Source of the DNA: Ciona intestinalis
Lineage: Eukaryota > Chordata > Ascidiacea > Phlebobranchia > Cionidae
DNA: 64,000 bases
Reading direction: 5' to 3'
NCBI RefSeq assembly: GCF_000224145.3
Contig: NC_020167.2
Span: 529,768-593,767 of the forward strand
The translations under genes and the position numbers were made by a program. Below, piece after piece: positions 13,501 through 25,140 of the stretch. Position 1 is the first letter of the stretch, and every line of letters begins with the position of its first letter. The notes under the pieces were generated by a model. The model saw only the letters and a list, made by a program, of their open reading frames with translations. It was not told the DNA's origin and ran no database searches.

Positions 13501-15884
13501 AAGATAATAAAAGGTGTCACTTTTTTTTATCTTGGTTCAATACACATTTTGATTAATTTACACTTCATGAGACCAGGAGTTAAGTTAGCAAATTTATGTT
13601 TTCTTGCATTGTAGATTATTTCAGTTCATTGGTGGCAAAGGTTTCACAGACAATCTCCTGAAATCCTACTTGGAGAAATGTAATGATGATTACGAAAATA
13701 ACAAAACTGATTTTTTAATTCTACGAACACTTGAAAGCAAAAGCGTATATGAAGGTTTGAATGAATTTGCTTCAACAGGATATTGTTAGTTTAGTTATAA
13801 AGTCTACAGATGAAAAAATATATATAATAATGTTTTGTTGATAAAATGTTTATATTTAATTAAGGTTTACTTAAAAGCCACAGTTGGTAAAATCTACATG
13901 TGCTATTGTCATCTTGTTTTACAATGTATGTTTCAATGTTTGTTATTTTATACCCACATAGACACTCATTCTGACCCTGCATATAAATGCTTGTCAATTG
14001 TCACACGGTGTATCTTGTATTTACGTAAATGTTAGTTTTCTTGTGTAAATTACATTCGTGAGATTTTTTCAGAAATTCAGAGAATTCATTTCCATGGCAG
14101 ATACTTGCATGACAACAAAACGATTGCTTAGAGAGGAACCGGTGATAACAAACTGTTCCACAGACGATATTTCCCTGCATAACCTTGCGTATGTAAGAAC
14201 CAAAATGGGGCAAACTGTACTGCAAGGTAATATGTTAAATTAAGTTTAAACTCTCTGTTAAAACCAATTTTTAAGGTGATGAACCTGACCGAAAAATTGT
14301 CAAGAGAAGTAACTATGTAAGCGCGGGTGGAAAACCAAATATAATGTCTGGATCAAAGTTTGGTATGGATGGAACTGTTTCTACAAATTCTTCGCAATAC
14401 TCTGAAAGATTAGTTCAACAAGTAAGCATGAACTGGGCCAAGGGACGTGAGCCAGATGTGACTCTTTTGATGACGGCATTTTGCTCTTAAAGCTAAGACA
14501 TTTCTTGAACTGGTTTACTAAAGTAGTATTTTGAGTTAAGGGAGGGGTGTTATGGGTAAGAAAAAGTTTTAACACAATATGTTTAAAGGTTAAATAATCA
14601 TGTGTATAAAAAGCATGGAATATTTTTCAAATTATTTTATTTTTAGAAAAATGCCACAATATATGATTGTTCAGTTGTAGCAGAATGCTTTGACTTTAAG
14701 AAAGATTCAGAAGTTAATGATGTATATGGCGGTTCATTTAATGATTGCAAATGTTGCTTAAAAAAGTGTCGTAAAGAAGCTGAGATGTCTCCTAAAACAT
14801 GTAAAAAAGTGTTCATAGTTAAACCTGTTATAATAATAATTTTTATACTTAATAGATTTGAATAATAGGACCATAGGGGATGTTGAACAGATTGTATCGA
14901 AACCGACATATTTGGAAACTTTTTTAACAAAAACTCCCGAAAGTAATATCCAAGTAAGTTGGACGTTAGTATCATTCGGTATGAAAGAGATTTCTAAAGT
15001 CCGACAATGCTGCGCAAGAATGTGCTGCCAAACTATAAACTGTACAAAATGTGTATAATCTCATAAATAATTGTTACAAAGCTTTGTAACTGAATGTATT
15101 TATTAAGCTTAACCATATCCACTAGTGGTCTGTGTTCTAAAGATGGTTGAACAAAAATGTTTAAAGTCGTATGTAAGGAGAGTATAAGAGAAATGGAATA
15201 ATTGGAAAGTTTAATAACCCAAAATTTCGACATTAAAACCAAGTTTCTAAAAAAGATGTTATAATAAGAAGTTAAATTATTTTTAGATAAATAATGAAAC
15301 CAAGATCTCACTTACTGATCCATGGCCAGGTAAATTTGTTTAGTGGTATTTTACAATTTCCAAGAAATACTTTTTTTTATTTAAGTATTTATTTTTGTTC
15401 AATAATATTTTGCATTTTTCTTTTATGTAAGTATTAATGTTAATAATGTAAACCATTTTTTAATTTCTTTTTTATTAAATAGATTATGATTCTGTGTCAA
15501 TCCCTATCATGGTCCCCAAACCTGGAATTAAAAGAAAGATTCAAGTTAAAATCCTTTCATTTTTCTTTTTATTGGCTGTACAATTTGGTGAAATTATAAC
15601 TGTAACTGCGCTGGAAAACGAAGCAAATCTATTTTTTCATCCAACTGAAATGCAAAGGTAAACCTAACAGTTAAACCTAGAGCATTTTTACCTGATATTT
15701 TTTTTTCTGGCATATTTTTCAATTTACAAAAAAATTATTCAGGGAAGCTGGGATTCAAAACCGCACAAATGGTGCGCTGCTTTCTTGTGTGTTGGCCTAT
15801 ATATTTTACTTGGCAATTACTTTACAAGTACTCGCTCTAATAACCACTCTACTGAAACTTGTGGTTGAAAAAAGAAACAAATAA
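10518..15884 (+). CDS. Short polycystin-1-like protein with PLAT domain
   Basis: Fourteen exons join in phase to a 682-residue protein: 10518-10643, 10890-11065, 11515-11702, 11772-11822, 12480-12785, 13066-13225, 13615-13744, 14073-14226, 14276-14421, 14647-14800, 14856-14953, 15287-15329, 15483-15657, 15743-15884. A membrane helix near residues 12-34 is followed by a PLAT-like domain (about 44-165: DLVFRLGG, LLHFRDFDNNLF, LPVDIGDLENIEI, ISHIAVRKF). A DKW..I..SFYY segment follows, where polycystin-1 proteins have DKHIW. Hydrophobic segments come near 209-227, 261-283, 312-335, 596-619 and 647-676. TM1-PLAT-TM2 is the order known from polycystin-1 proteins. The usual REJ/GAIN part before TM1, and the later TOP domain and pore helices, are absent. 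The junction 13744/14073 is the weakest. Family membership is inference from motif order; loss of Ca-channel-like parts suggests a receptor or regulatory subunit. Confidence 0.68.
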
Positions 15885-15885
15885 A
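15880..15885 (+). terminator. AATAAA overlapping the stop codon of the polycystin-like gene
   Basis: The last codons read AAC AAA TAA ACC, so AATAAA includes the stop codon itself. If used, the 3' UTR would be only some 15-30 bases. Confidence 0.4.
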
Positions 15886-16033
15886 CCACAACTTGAAGTA
15901 ACAGAAAGTGTTGTAATTAGATTAATTTCTGGACTTGAGTATGTGGATTAGGTAGTTGAAGACATCATTATAGTATTTCCAGTTGAAATTTGTTGCAGAT
16001 ATTTCATTCATCACCTTTTTACTTGCCATTGTT

Positions 16034-16254
16034 GTATAGTAGACTGGGAGAAGATGGGACACATTTTTATTCTATTTTTCTCGTCCCATTTAGTAGTAAC
16101 AATTTATTGTTCCATATGGCGGTAAACAAAGAACATTCAATAAATTATGAAACCGTATCTTTACGACTACCATATACCGTTGTTAATTGTTTAAAACACG
16201 ATGAGGATATTTAGATAATGTGTGCTAAAGGTGTCCCATTCTCCACCACCCTAA
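16034..16254. mobile_element. MITE, family B
   Basis: The left end reads TAGTAGACTGGGAGAAGATG and the right end GGTGTCCCATTCTCCACCAC, near-complementary termini of about 25 bp. The interior holds the family core, here in reverse (GTTAATTGTTTAAAACACGA). It has no coding capacity. Confidence 0.75.
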
Positions 16255-16305
16255 TGAAATATGATACAAAATTCAGGTTAATTTACACTGCTCTTCATCT
16301 TATGG

Positions 16306-16440
16306 TGTAGGGTGGGGGGAGATGGAAGAACTTTATTACATAATATCGAAACATTCTGATCGTGTTTTAAACAATTAACAATGGTCTACGATAGGCATGA
16401 GGATACAAGTGACATTTATTAACTTTTACGAGGTGGTAGG
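16306..16440. mobile_element. MITE, family B, 3'-truncated copy
   Basis: It begins GTAGGGTGGGGGGAGATGG and carries the core TGATCGTGTTTTAAACAATT and AACAATGGTCTA, then loses similarity. No right terminus was found. Confidence 0.6.
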
Positions 16441-17597
16441 TGCAAAACAGTAATAGTGTATTAATGTATTGCATGCGAATGATCTCACAAATGATTTATC
16501 CAACAAGTATATATGACAAATCTTTAATACATTTTATAAGGTTAGCAAACCTTATTTTTGAAACATAATGGTAGTCTTCCATTATTAAGTATTACACCTA
16601 AGTGCAGGCCTACAGCTGCTAATTTTGACATCCAAATAGTGGCTACTCAGTTAAAGCAGTTACCTTTAAGTGCTTTCTTATACACATCATATCAGCGTTA
16701 CATAATTATAACCAGACAATAATATTCAACAAAAAAATAACCACACGAACCTGTAGGTTCTTGTTCAATACCTTCATGTAAAATTTTCAGGTTTAAAACA
16801 GAAAGTTTCTTTTCACATACTATTAAGTTGACCACCTTAAAAAGGCTAGGTTAACCAGCGTGTAGCATTTTTATCCAGTGATGCATTAATACAGAGGTTT
16901 ATCTACAGTGACAGGTAAAGCTGTAATTGTAATAAAAACTTTTTTGAAAGTATTTTTACTTTATTTTGCCGATCCAATATTTTTACTGCTTATACTCTCT
17001 ACATAAAGGTTCATATCGTTGTACTGTGATAACAAACCAAGCTTATCTTTCACACATTAAGACGAGGAAGAAGTGCTTGTATCTTCAAAGCAGTCATCTT
17101 CATCGTCGATATAATGCCCCAATCTAAATATTTATCAGAAATTTCTGTACTGTGAAGAATCCTCTGTGACATAAAAAGTTTTGGTTTAGTGGTTTGTGAA
17201 GGCAAATAATGCCTATCTAGTCACCAATGGCGACTGAAACCGCTTTGTCGGTAACTTCTGGTTGATTTGTTTGAGCTTAGAAAATGTTGTGGTAAAATAA
17301 ACGGTACACATTGGGTAAAAAGGTTAATTAAAAGTATGCTTTTTAGTTTAATACGTGCTTACTCACTAAAGCTTTGCTCTCTTATATGTAGAAACCTTTG
17401 TGCTTCTATTCCTTATTATGCGGTATTCCCCTGTGACCAGTTCAACGCGTTTGATTTTTAAAGGGCATCTTCAAAGTTTTCTTCTTTAAATTAATCACAT
17501 TTTGTGCTTTTATAAAAGTTAGTCTCTAATAAGTAGTGGTATCGGTTTAAATCTTATTGGTTGCTTTTTAATCAAGCTATAGTTTTCATTATTTATT

Positions 17598-20500
17598 ATG
17601 GCATCGAAGTTGGAAGATTCGACCGTACCATACCTGGATCAGTGTCGCGTTATATGTTTAATGTTTGCCAAACATTCATGCTCGGAGGAAGAAGCAACAT
17701 CGGATATCCAACAATTTCTACAAAACGAAATACAAGCTTTTGAATTTTCCCTAGATCGTAAGTGCAAATAATGTAGTAATTGTAGATTTGGATAATCCTT
17801 TAGCTGGTGACCCCAGGGCTCACACATACCCGCTATTTTTATTTGGCAAAACACTTGGGAGTTTGTGTCGAAAATTAACTTTAAAAATGCATGAAAACAT
17901 AAATCTTAACTGTAGCCCAATGATTAGAGCTTTTAAGCAGATGACAGTGGGTTCAAGGCTCGATGTTGTCACAATTGTGTATATACTGTATATGTCCTTG
18001 GGCAAGGGACTGTACAGTCATTTTAAGATCATTTCTATACAAGTTACATATGTGGTAATCAGGGCTGGAGTATGTTAATGTAACTCATTCTGTAATAAAC
18101 ATTGATACTGTGTTGTCTGTATAGCAAAACAAGCTGCGTAGCGATGATTTAATTCTTAATGAAGAAAACCAAAGTTATATTTAACTTTGGTAAAACACAA
18201 AGTTAGTATAGACCAACTTAGGAAACCGATTGTAAAACAACGAGTCTTGTTATCCATTGTCTCGCGTCTATGATGTCATAGTCGCCACCATTACGGAGCC
18301 CACGGCATAGCATTTTATCATTGCTGGGTGCTGTTTTTCGTTTAAATATTGCGATTTTTTTAAAACCAAGCACTTCTGTGCGTAAAAATGGCTTTCTACT
18401 AATGTTATATCTTATCACAATAATAAACCTCGCAAAAATAATCAACTTTTATTGAACACTCAATCGATTAAAGAGTAAAAAAACAGAAAATATCAAGTTT
18501 ACTAACCAAAAACATAAAAGAACATGTTTAAAATATAAAAATACAAACAAAAATGCATAACATTACCATAAACTGGTGTATCTAGCTGCAGTTCTGCATG
18601 TAAATTGCGGTGATTTAAGTTTTTGGCTCACAAACTTAACATGTATACCCGCAACGAAACTTAAGGTATCTTTGTAAAATTTGCCTAATATCGAAGTGAC
18701 ATTGAGGAAAACAATACTGAGTTACTATTTTTGGTCCTCTGCTTGAATTAGTAAGCTACCTTTTCTGCGTTCCGGGTCTTTATGAAATCGGAAAACGCTT
18801 TATAAATGTAGTAAAGAATGGCTCTGTAGATTCGTAGGTATGATCATATACTATTATGTAAACTAAGCTGATTGCTGCTGGTCTTAATCGCCAACGTAAA
18901 GTACCCAACAAGATTTATATTAGAAATTATATTTTAAATGTTAAAACAACCGCTATACATGTTTTCTAGCTTTGTATCACAAACAAGAACTAAATGAACA
19001 CATGCCGACCATGCATTTGTATAGGCGATTCAGGCCCTGTGGGCTTCGTAATGGACACGAGCGCCGTTCTCTAACTTAGTCTATACTAACTTTGGTAAAA
19101 CATACTTCCATCAGATTTTTTATGTGCCTCTGAAAAATTGAGAAATCTCGCATTGTGTGAAAAGGAAAATGATGTGAAGGTAAAAAGATCTGTAGATATT
19201 ATAATGAGCAGGTAATTTTGTTTTGTTGTGTTTTGGTAAATAGTGGTTTTACTAACTGTATTGCTTGGTCTATTCATATTAATTAGAAGATATTATCTAG
19301 CTGGATAAGTAATAAGAACAAGTTCTAATGGGTGAAGTAGCGATAACAGATGATACTCTAATTAAATAAGGACATCAACAGCAAAATGATGTTTACCGAT
19401 ACTTCGATACACTAAACTATTTAGCTTGGTTGACGTTTAATGTCTGCTTGTTTGGGTGTGTAATTTACAGCATAATCACCTCTTTGGCAGAAAAATGTTG
19501 AATCTAATTCTAGTTAAACGATCCATTGGTAATTAAGGCAAAAGGCAGACAATTGGTATTGTTTTATACACAAGATGTCATTGTCACTGCTTAGAGTATG
19601 ATGTAATCAACCTAATAATGACCCTCAGCCACACCAATCTGTTTCATAAAATTAAATTTCAAAATGTTTTGTAAAGAAACCTAGATCAGAAAGTTTATGA
19701 CGATGAAGCAGTTTCTTTGGTTGGTGGAGATGAAGTAAACTCATGGCAACAGGTGTGAAATGGTTTAATTTTGCTTTTCTTTAGGAGATTTATTTTCACC
19801 CAGACCATTTTGTAAAATACCTTAAACGAACAAAGCGTACTTGTTCCTAAACTTTTAGTTGTATGAAATATAAATATAAATACTATACTTTTTTTATATT
19901 TTAGTGCCATGAAATATTAGTTAGTAAGCCTGAGCTGCCTATAACCTCTAAACCTTATGGGTTCAAGGCTCTCTGCTCCAAGATGGTGGGCGAATGTGTC
20001 TTGACCAAGACACTCAATGACAATTTTTTATTTTAAACTTTGAACTGCATGTCTAAGCTATAATTTAAAGTTTTTGTTTTTAATATTTTGCTAGGTTGCT
20101 ATGTTGCTTCAGTTGATGTTTGACGTAATTAAGTCTCATCAATACACTTGTATGGAAGAGATTGTTGACATGAGTGCCAGGTGCTTGCGTAATCTTTCAA
20201 AGGATTTTATTTTAATAAATGGTTGGGTAAGTTATTATTATTTTAGCATTAAACAAGAGAGCATAGCAATCATAAATTGCATGTTGTAGACATTTTATAT
20301 ATTTTTTTGCAGCATATTTTTAATCTCCGCAATTAAAACTTTAATTGGGCAACCAACAAAGCAGCAAGTATATAACTCTAGTAAAAGGAACCATTTTTTA
20401 GGTGTTACCATTATGTGCGATACTATACTGTAATTACTATAAAATGTTAGCGATTTTTTCAAGCCATCCATTGGAGCTAATATTCTAAATAAATAATATA

Positions 20501-23365
20501 AAAAACTGTACATCTTATTATTAGGTACCCACTGATCGTACAACACATTTAACATCAGAGATATCTTCTAGTATTGTCATAGTTCCTTCAGGGGTAAGAT
20601 CGACCTTTTTTTTATTATACAACTTTCACCACTTTATGTTTGCTTAGGAGCCTAACATGGGTAGGCAGAATGCAGGGTATGTATGGATGGCCTGGAATAA
20701 TTATGAAACTCAATGTAAATTGTATGGATACACTGTCTTAGTAACATGTTAATTGGCATTGTTGCATTAATTAAAAATACAAGCAAGAATATAGTCTAAT
20801 GAGCACCCTGATTTTCCTAAAGGTTGGCGCCTATGACGTCTTGTAAATATTTATCACAAACTGAATAGATTAGGCTCTGTCTAACAATATAAACACAACT
20901 GTAAATTGCCAACCGTTGGCAGTAGTTTTTATCATTTAAATTTAACATCAAGTTAATGTGAAAGTTTTCTGAAATTTCTGAAAATTCTTTTTCAGATTGA
21001 AGAAGAAATTCATCAATTAGGTAAGAAACTAAGAACCTGCTTAAACCTACTGTCGACCATTTTCAGATTGTTTGCTATAATTATGAAAATCATATTACCT
21101 ATTACTTTTGTGTTGTATCAATTTGTATGTATTATAAAAGTTGACTAAATCCTGTTGGCTGTTACATCATATATCAGTACACAGTCACAAAATCACAATT
21201 TAATTTATAAATGTTTAATTTCGGATAATGTTTTATCAAAACCTAGGTTGGAAAATATGATTCCTCCAAATTCTTGCTCTAATGAAAATTAAATAGGTGA
21301 TAGGTGTAACATTTTCTTAAATAGGGCATTTTTAAAACACACTCTCATTGATGTCAAACATAGGGAACCTCAATAATAATGTGGTGAACGCAAAATATAC
21401 TTTGGCTCTGCTTGTTACAGAGCTAACAGAAGGAAAAAGAGTAGGTCAGGTAAAAACTGGGGTTCTAAAAGTTACCCCCATCCTAAAAATTTGTTAATGT
21501 TCCACCCCAGGCACCTAATGTTATACTACTTCTATAGTTAGCTAGTTCATGTACATCGTACATGTAATTGTATTACTACCGCAGCGGTTATAAGCAATTT
21601 TATCTTTAGCCAAAGATGATGAATATGAAAGTTATGATTCTGCAACTCCACCAGAAATATTGGAAAAGCCTCCCATGACAGCATCATTGATTGACATGCT
21701 TGGTGGGGGGGATGCTAATGTTCAAAACCTTAGATTAGAACAAGGTAACCATCAGCATCCTTAATACTGATAAATTAGAGATGGGCCGAATCCGGATCCG
21801 ATTATTCGGCGTTGTTCGATCCATTTTTTGGTATTCGATCGAATCCGAATATGCGTGGTCGAATCCGAATACTTTCTATCGCCCATGAAATGTCACACGG
21901 ACACTACTAAATGCGCCAAAACAGTAATTTCGTGGCCGAATGAATATAAAAATTCTTGATTTTACAACCAACAATCACGCGGGTTTCACATTGTTTGTAA
22001 CGTAACTCACTTCAAATAAATTTCATTCGTTAGGAATTTACTCTAGGAAAGTAACGAATCGCAGTGCCTGCGAACTACTTAATGGCCTATTTATTTATAA
22101 CTTAATGGGTTTTCGCGTTTGATCTGGTAAATAAAAGTGAAAAATTGTAAAACGATCTTTTATTTTAATATTGCAAAATCTTCTGTAACAGTTATAAATA
22201 AATGCTGTTTATTTTTTTTTTACATTAATTTTACATCTGTAACACTGTAATTCACAGAACTCGTAGTCTTTGCGGCTTCTTTGATCGTGAACCACGTGTC
22301 CGTTTGATCAGAAACCACATGTTTTGTGTTATTTTGATTAACGGCTCCGTCCGACTAAAACCGAACGTGTTCGCGGGCGCCTTTTCTCCTTAATGATGTC
22401 ATTAGCTTTCGGACTCCGACTATTCTTTATAGCCGCACTCGCAGAACGTTAGCTTTATCAATGTCTGATTCCAGAGATTTAAAAGTTAACGAAACCATCA
22501 CGATTTATACATTTTACATGCCTGGCTGCAGGTATAGTATCAAAAAACGAAATGTGAATTAAATTCGACCGTATTTATAACTAGATCTACTCGTCAATAC
22601 AACGTTTTAATCTGTCAAATTTATAATTCTGGATCCTATAATAAACCTTTGATGGCATGTGGCCAATAGCGGTGCACCACCTTTTATCTGCAGTCGGCCA
22701 GCGTTGATTGACAGGTTTTTAATTAATTCCTCGGTGCGCAGATGATGCTACGATAGAACGTTACCAATAGGAACTAGATGGATATGCAGCGGGTATACAA
22801 TTTCATTTGTTTCACCACAGTGAATTAGGTTAAATGACGTCACCGAATATAGTTTTGATCTCAGCCCATTCCCCTAACTCATATAACTTTTAAGTTATAG
22901 TCTTGACTCAGATGAGTTATCAGCATTCCAGTGATTTTATTTTCGCGAAATTGTGAAACAGGTTTTGAAGGAAATTTGGTGAAATTTTGGGCTTGGGGCA
23001 GGCAGGGTAAAGCTAGGTTATTTGTGCAATATACAATATTTTAGGTGAAATAATTAGAAACCTATATTTTAATCTGTAAACAACTTGTCATGTGTGCTAA
23101 TAGGCTTCTGTCAAGTATGAATATCATTTATAAATCAATGTTAATCTTTGCAGCAAACGATGGTAATGGATTTGAAATGGTTGCTTCTGTAGCTTCACAA
23201 GATGCTCCCAATGAGCCACACCAAACAGTTGATCATTCTATAAAAGATAACGTTGAACAGATTTCTTCTGATAGTAATATTGGAAATTTTATTCCCCATA
23301 TTTCAATTGGAGTTGCTGCTGCAGCTGCTTGCATTGGGTTTATTTTGTTGAAGAAAAGTTCTTAG
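17598..23365 (+). CDS. BCL2L13: BCL2L13-like tail-anchored Bcl-2 family protein
   Basis: Eight exons join in phase to 286 residues: 17598-17757, 19115-19179, 19690-19752, 20095-20226, 20525-20593, 20996-21020, 21610-21744, 23154-23365. It starts MASKLEDSTVPYLDQ; my recollection of human BCL2L13 begins MASSSTVP. The middle carries a BH1-like stretch (VGGDEVNSWQQ), then a long amphipathic part ending FILINGW, where Bcl-2 proteins have the BH2 GGW. An acidic Ser/Pro linker (DDEYESYDSATPPE, where human has SNDIYILPSDNSG..PPESP) leads to a C-terminal anchor (ISIGVAAAAACIGFILLKKSS) with a dibasic end. Family members sit in the outer mitochondrial membrane and act in apoptosis and mitophagy. No clear LC3-binding motif was found. 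One exon is only 25 nt. The Bcl-2 core is divergent; BCL2L13 is favoured by the long linker and tail. Confidence 0.75.
18198..19094. mobile_element. hAT-like non-autonomous transposon in BCL2L13 intron 1
   Basis: Both ends carry the inverted repeat CAAAGTTAGTATAGAC, extending to about 24 bp with two mismatches. The element is flanked by a perfect 8-bp duplication, GTAAAACA, at 18190-18197 and 19095-19102. Subterminal parts are also related in inverse orientation (CCATTACGGAGCCCACGG against CCATTACGAAGCCCACAG). An 8-bp duplication is the hallmark of the hAT superfamily. No transposase frame is visible in the 897 bp. The element ends about 20 bp before exon 2, so it abuts the splice acceptor region. 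Confidence 0.8.
21784..22880. mobile_element. Possible hAT-like insertion in BCL2L13 intron 7
   Basis: The left side (AGAGATGGGCCGAATCC, then repeated CGAATCCGAAT) and the right side (CTCAGCCCATTCCCCTAA) give loosely matching inverted ends (TTAG..ATGGGCYGA). Base composition is more GC-rich than the surrounding intron. No clear target duplication was found, so the boundaries are tentative. Confidence 0.3.
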
Positions 23366-23579
23366 TCTCCCAATGTGGTGTATGAGACAGGAGAGTGCAA
23401 TGCTATGTTATGTTGAAGTTTGCCAGTACACATTATTTATGTTTATGTTGCAAAGAAATCTTAATCGTGATCAACTGTGATTGCCACTATGTTGCTTTAA
23501 TCGATTTATTTTGTATGTTAGATATCCTTTAACTGTATTTGTGGGGAGCAGGTATCTGTTAAGCGAATCAAATATAAGC

Positions 23580-23585
23580 AATAAA
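23580..23585 (+). terminator. AATAAA after the BCL2L13-like gene
   Basis: It lies 215 bp after the stop codon in GCAATAAAGG, the first good polyadenylation hexamer in this 3' flank. Confidence 0.45.
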
Positions 23586-24339
23586 GGATGGCAGAACGGG
23601 AATTTGGGTATTAATGGAGATTAATTTTAATTGGAGATGTTTTTTTAATGTATGTGGAATTAGAGCAGAGCTTCTTAAACTGCGGCCTGTAGATATCTTT
23701 TTGAATGAGGGTGATAATAACTATAACAAGAGAGCATAGCTCCAATGACCGAGCACGTATTGAACTTAATAGCATATTGTTAACCCTTTTACTACAACGG
23801 TCGACCTGTTGAGTGATTGGTGAAAAAGGTATACGTAAATACGCTTTGTACAACTTCTGTATGTGTTGCTTTGTTAACCTACGCTAGCTAACCTTGTTCG
23901 CTGCTAAAAAACATTTGGTTTGGTTCCCGATGTATGGCAGTTTACTGGACTGGCAAGCGTACAGTAGAGTGGAGGAGGATGAGACACTTAGGCACATATA
24001 GCTAAATATTTAGTTAAAACACATGATGGTTTTTGGTTAATATCACGAATTAATGCTATCATTCATTTAATAATTGACAGCAGTTTAAAACAAAATATTA
24101 AAACACACATAGAGTTATTCAGTGATTCGCACAGCAGGTGAAATTTTGCAAGTTCAAACACACACAGGGAGAGACGGTATAGTTTAAATTCATTGTTAAT
24201 TTTTTTCAATAATAAGTGAATTTATGTTTAGGAGACACGTAAATAAGACGAAATAATGCTGCACACTTTGGTAAATCAAGTTTGAACATTCTTTTTATTG
24301 CCGTGCTGCTATAATACTTAACATGTTACCTACCGTATA

Positions 24340-24790
24340 CAGAGCCATAGAAATACAGAGTAGACCAACCCATTGTTACGTAAAAGACAAATTGAACGGT
24401 AATTTGGGTCCAAAATAACAACAGTAGGTATATAAGAAAATGTATGTTTTTCGGTAAATTACAGAAGAACTTGTGCTTAAAAACAAATTTAAAGGTTAAA
24501 AAATGTTTAAAAATGTGTTATTTGTTTTCTGTATCAAAAAAATTAAAAAACAGAACTAGAAGTGGTTGATTTGTGACATTTTAGTCATTTAATGTAGGTA
24601 AATTTATATTTTTTTTCCAAAAAAATGTTTGGTAAGGTAAATATAGAAGCTGTTTTACGCCTTTCCACAAAAGGTAAACACAAACAAAACCTAACAAGTT
24701 CGTTTAAACCCATTGCCAAAGTCACCACTTTTGCTCTATTTTGGCCACACAAAGACGGCAGTTGGACTACTCGGTGTTTATACGACTCTG
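24340..24790. mobile_element. hAT-type MITE, copy 1 (451 bp)
   Basis: Ends are CAGAGCCATAGAAATACAGA and TCGGTGTTTATACGACTCTG, an imperfect inverted repeat of about 29 bp sharing the CAGAG terminus and the GAGTAG..CCAAC block. It is flanked by a perfect 8-bp duplication, ACCGTATA, at 24332-24339 and 24791-24798. A closely similar copy lies at 60787-61234. Both have no coding capacity, so a transposase from elsewhere would have moved them. Confidence 0.88.
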
Positions 24791-24829
24791 ACCGTATATT
24801 ATTGTATAAAATGGGTATGAATAAATGAA

Positions 24830-25140
24830 TGTATTTTACTTTATCTTCGCGTGGTCGGGAAACGACAGTCGTTATCACACGGGTTCAACACCTCGTGCCA
24901 GATTACGAGTAACCATGTATGCTACTTTGTAGGTTATTATTTTTTGGGGGGACTTTTTCTTCTTTTTATGTAAGGTTGATAATTTGGACAACCCATCAGT
25001 GACCACTGGGTTGGAGCAATTGCCGTTAAGTGTCTTGCCTAGGGAAACACACGCCCACAATGGTAGCAGCACCGAGCCTTAAACCCTTTACCTCTGGGTT
25101 ACAGCTACAGACGCGCTAACCACTTTGCCATGGCGCCGGA
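24830..25140. repeat. SINE-like repeat, fullest copy
   Basis: The 5' part reads TCGCGTGG..AAACGACAGTCGTTATCA then CACCTCGTGCCAG and TTACGAGTAACCATGTATG. The 3' part reads TGATAATTTGGACAACCC, GACCACTGGGTTGGAGCAAT and AAGTGTCTTGCC, ending near ACCACTTTGCCATGGCGCC. The same order is found at 33556-33815 and 47160-47450, with shorter pieces elsewhere. A tRNA origin is possible but I could not show A and B boxes convincingly. Confidence 0.65.

Larger units (their letters stand above)
15885..17597. other. Intergenic with two MITE copies
   Basis: Contains a family B miniature element at 16034-16254 and a second, partial copy starting at 16306. From 17240 to 17440 there is a short repeat shared, in opposite orientation, with 23700-23800, 35330-35415 and 59270-59360. 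No exon was recognised. The last 100 bases are probably the promoter or leader of the next gene. Confidence 0.5.

Noticed and set aside
24625-24828. 67-codon frame in the hAT-type element
   Set aside because: The same region in copy 2 (60889-61086) is open in a differently shifted frame, so the reading frame is not conserved between copies.
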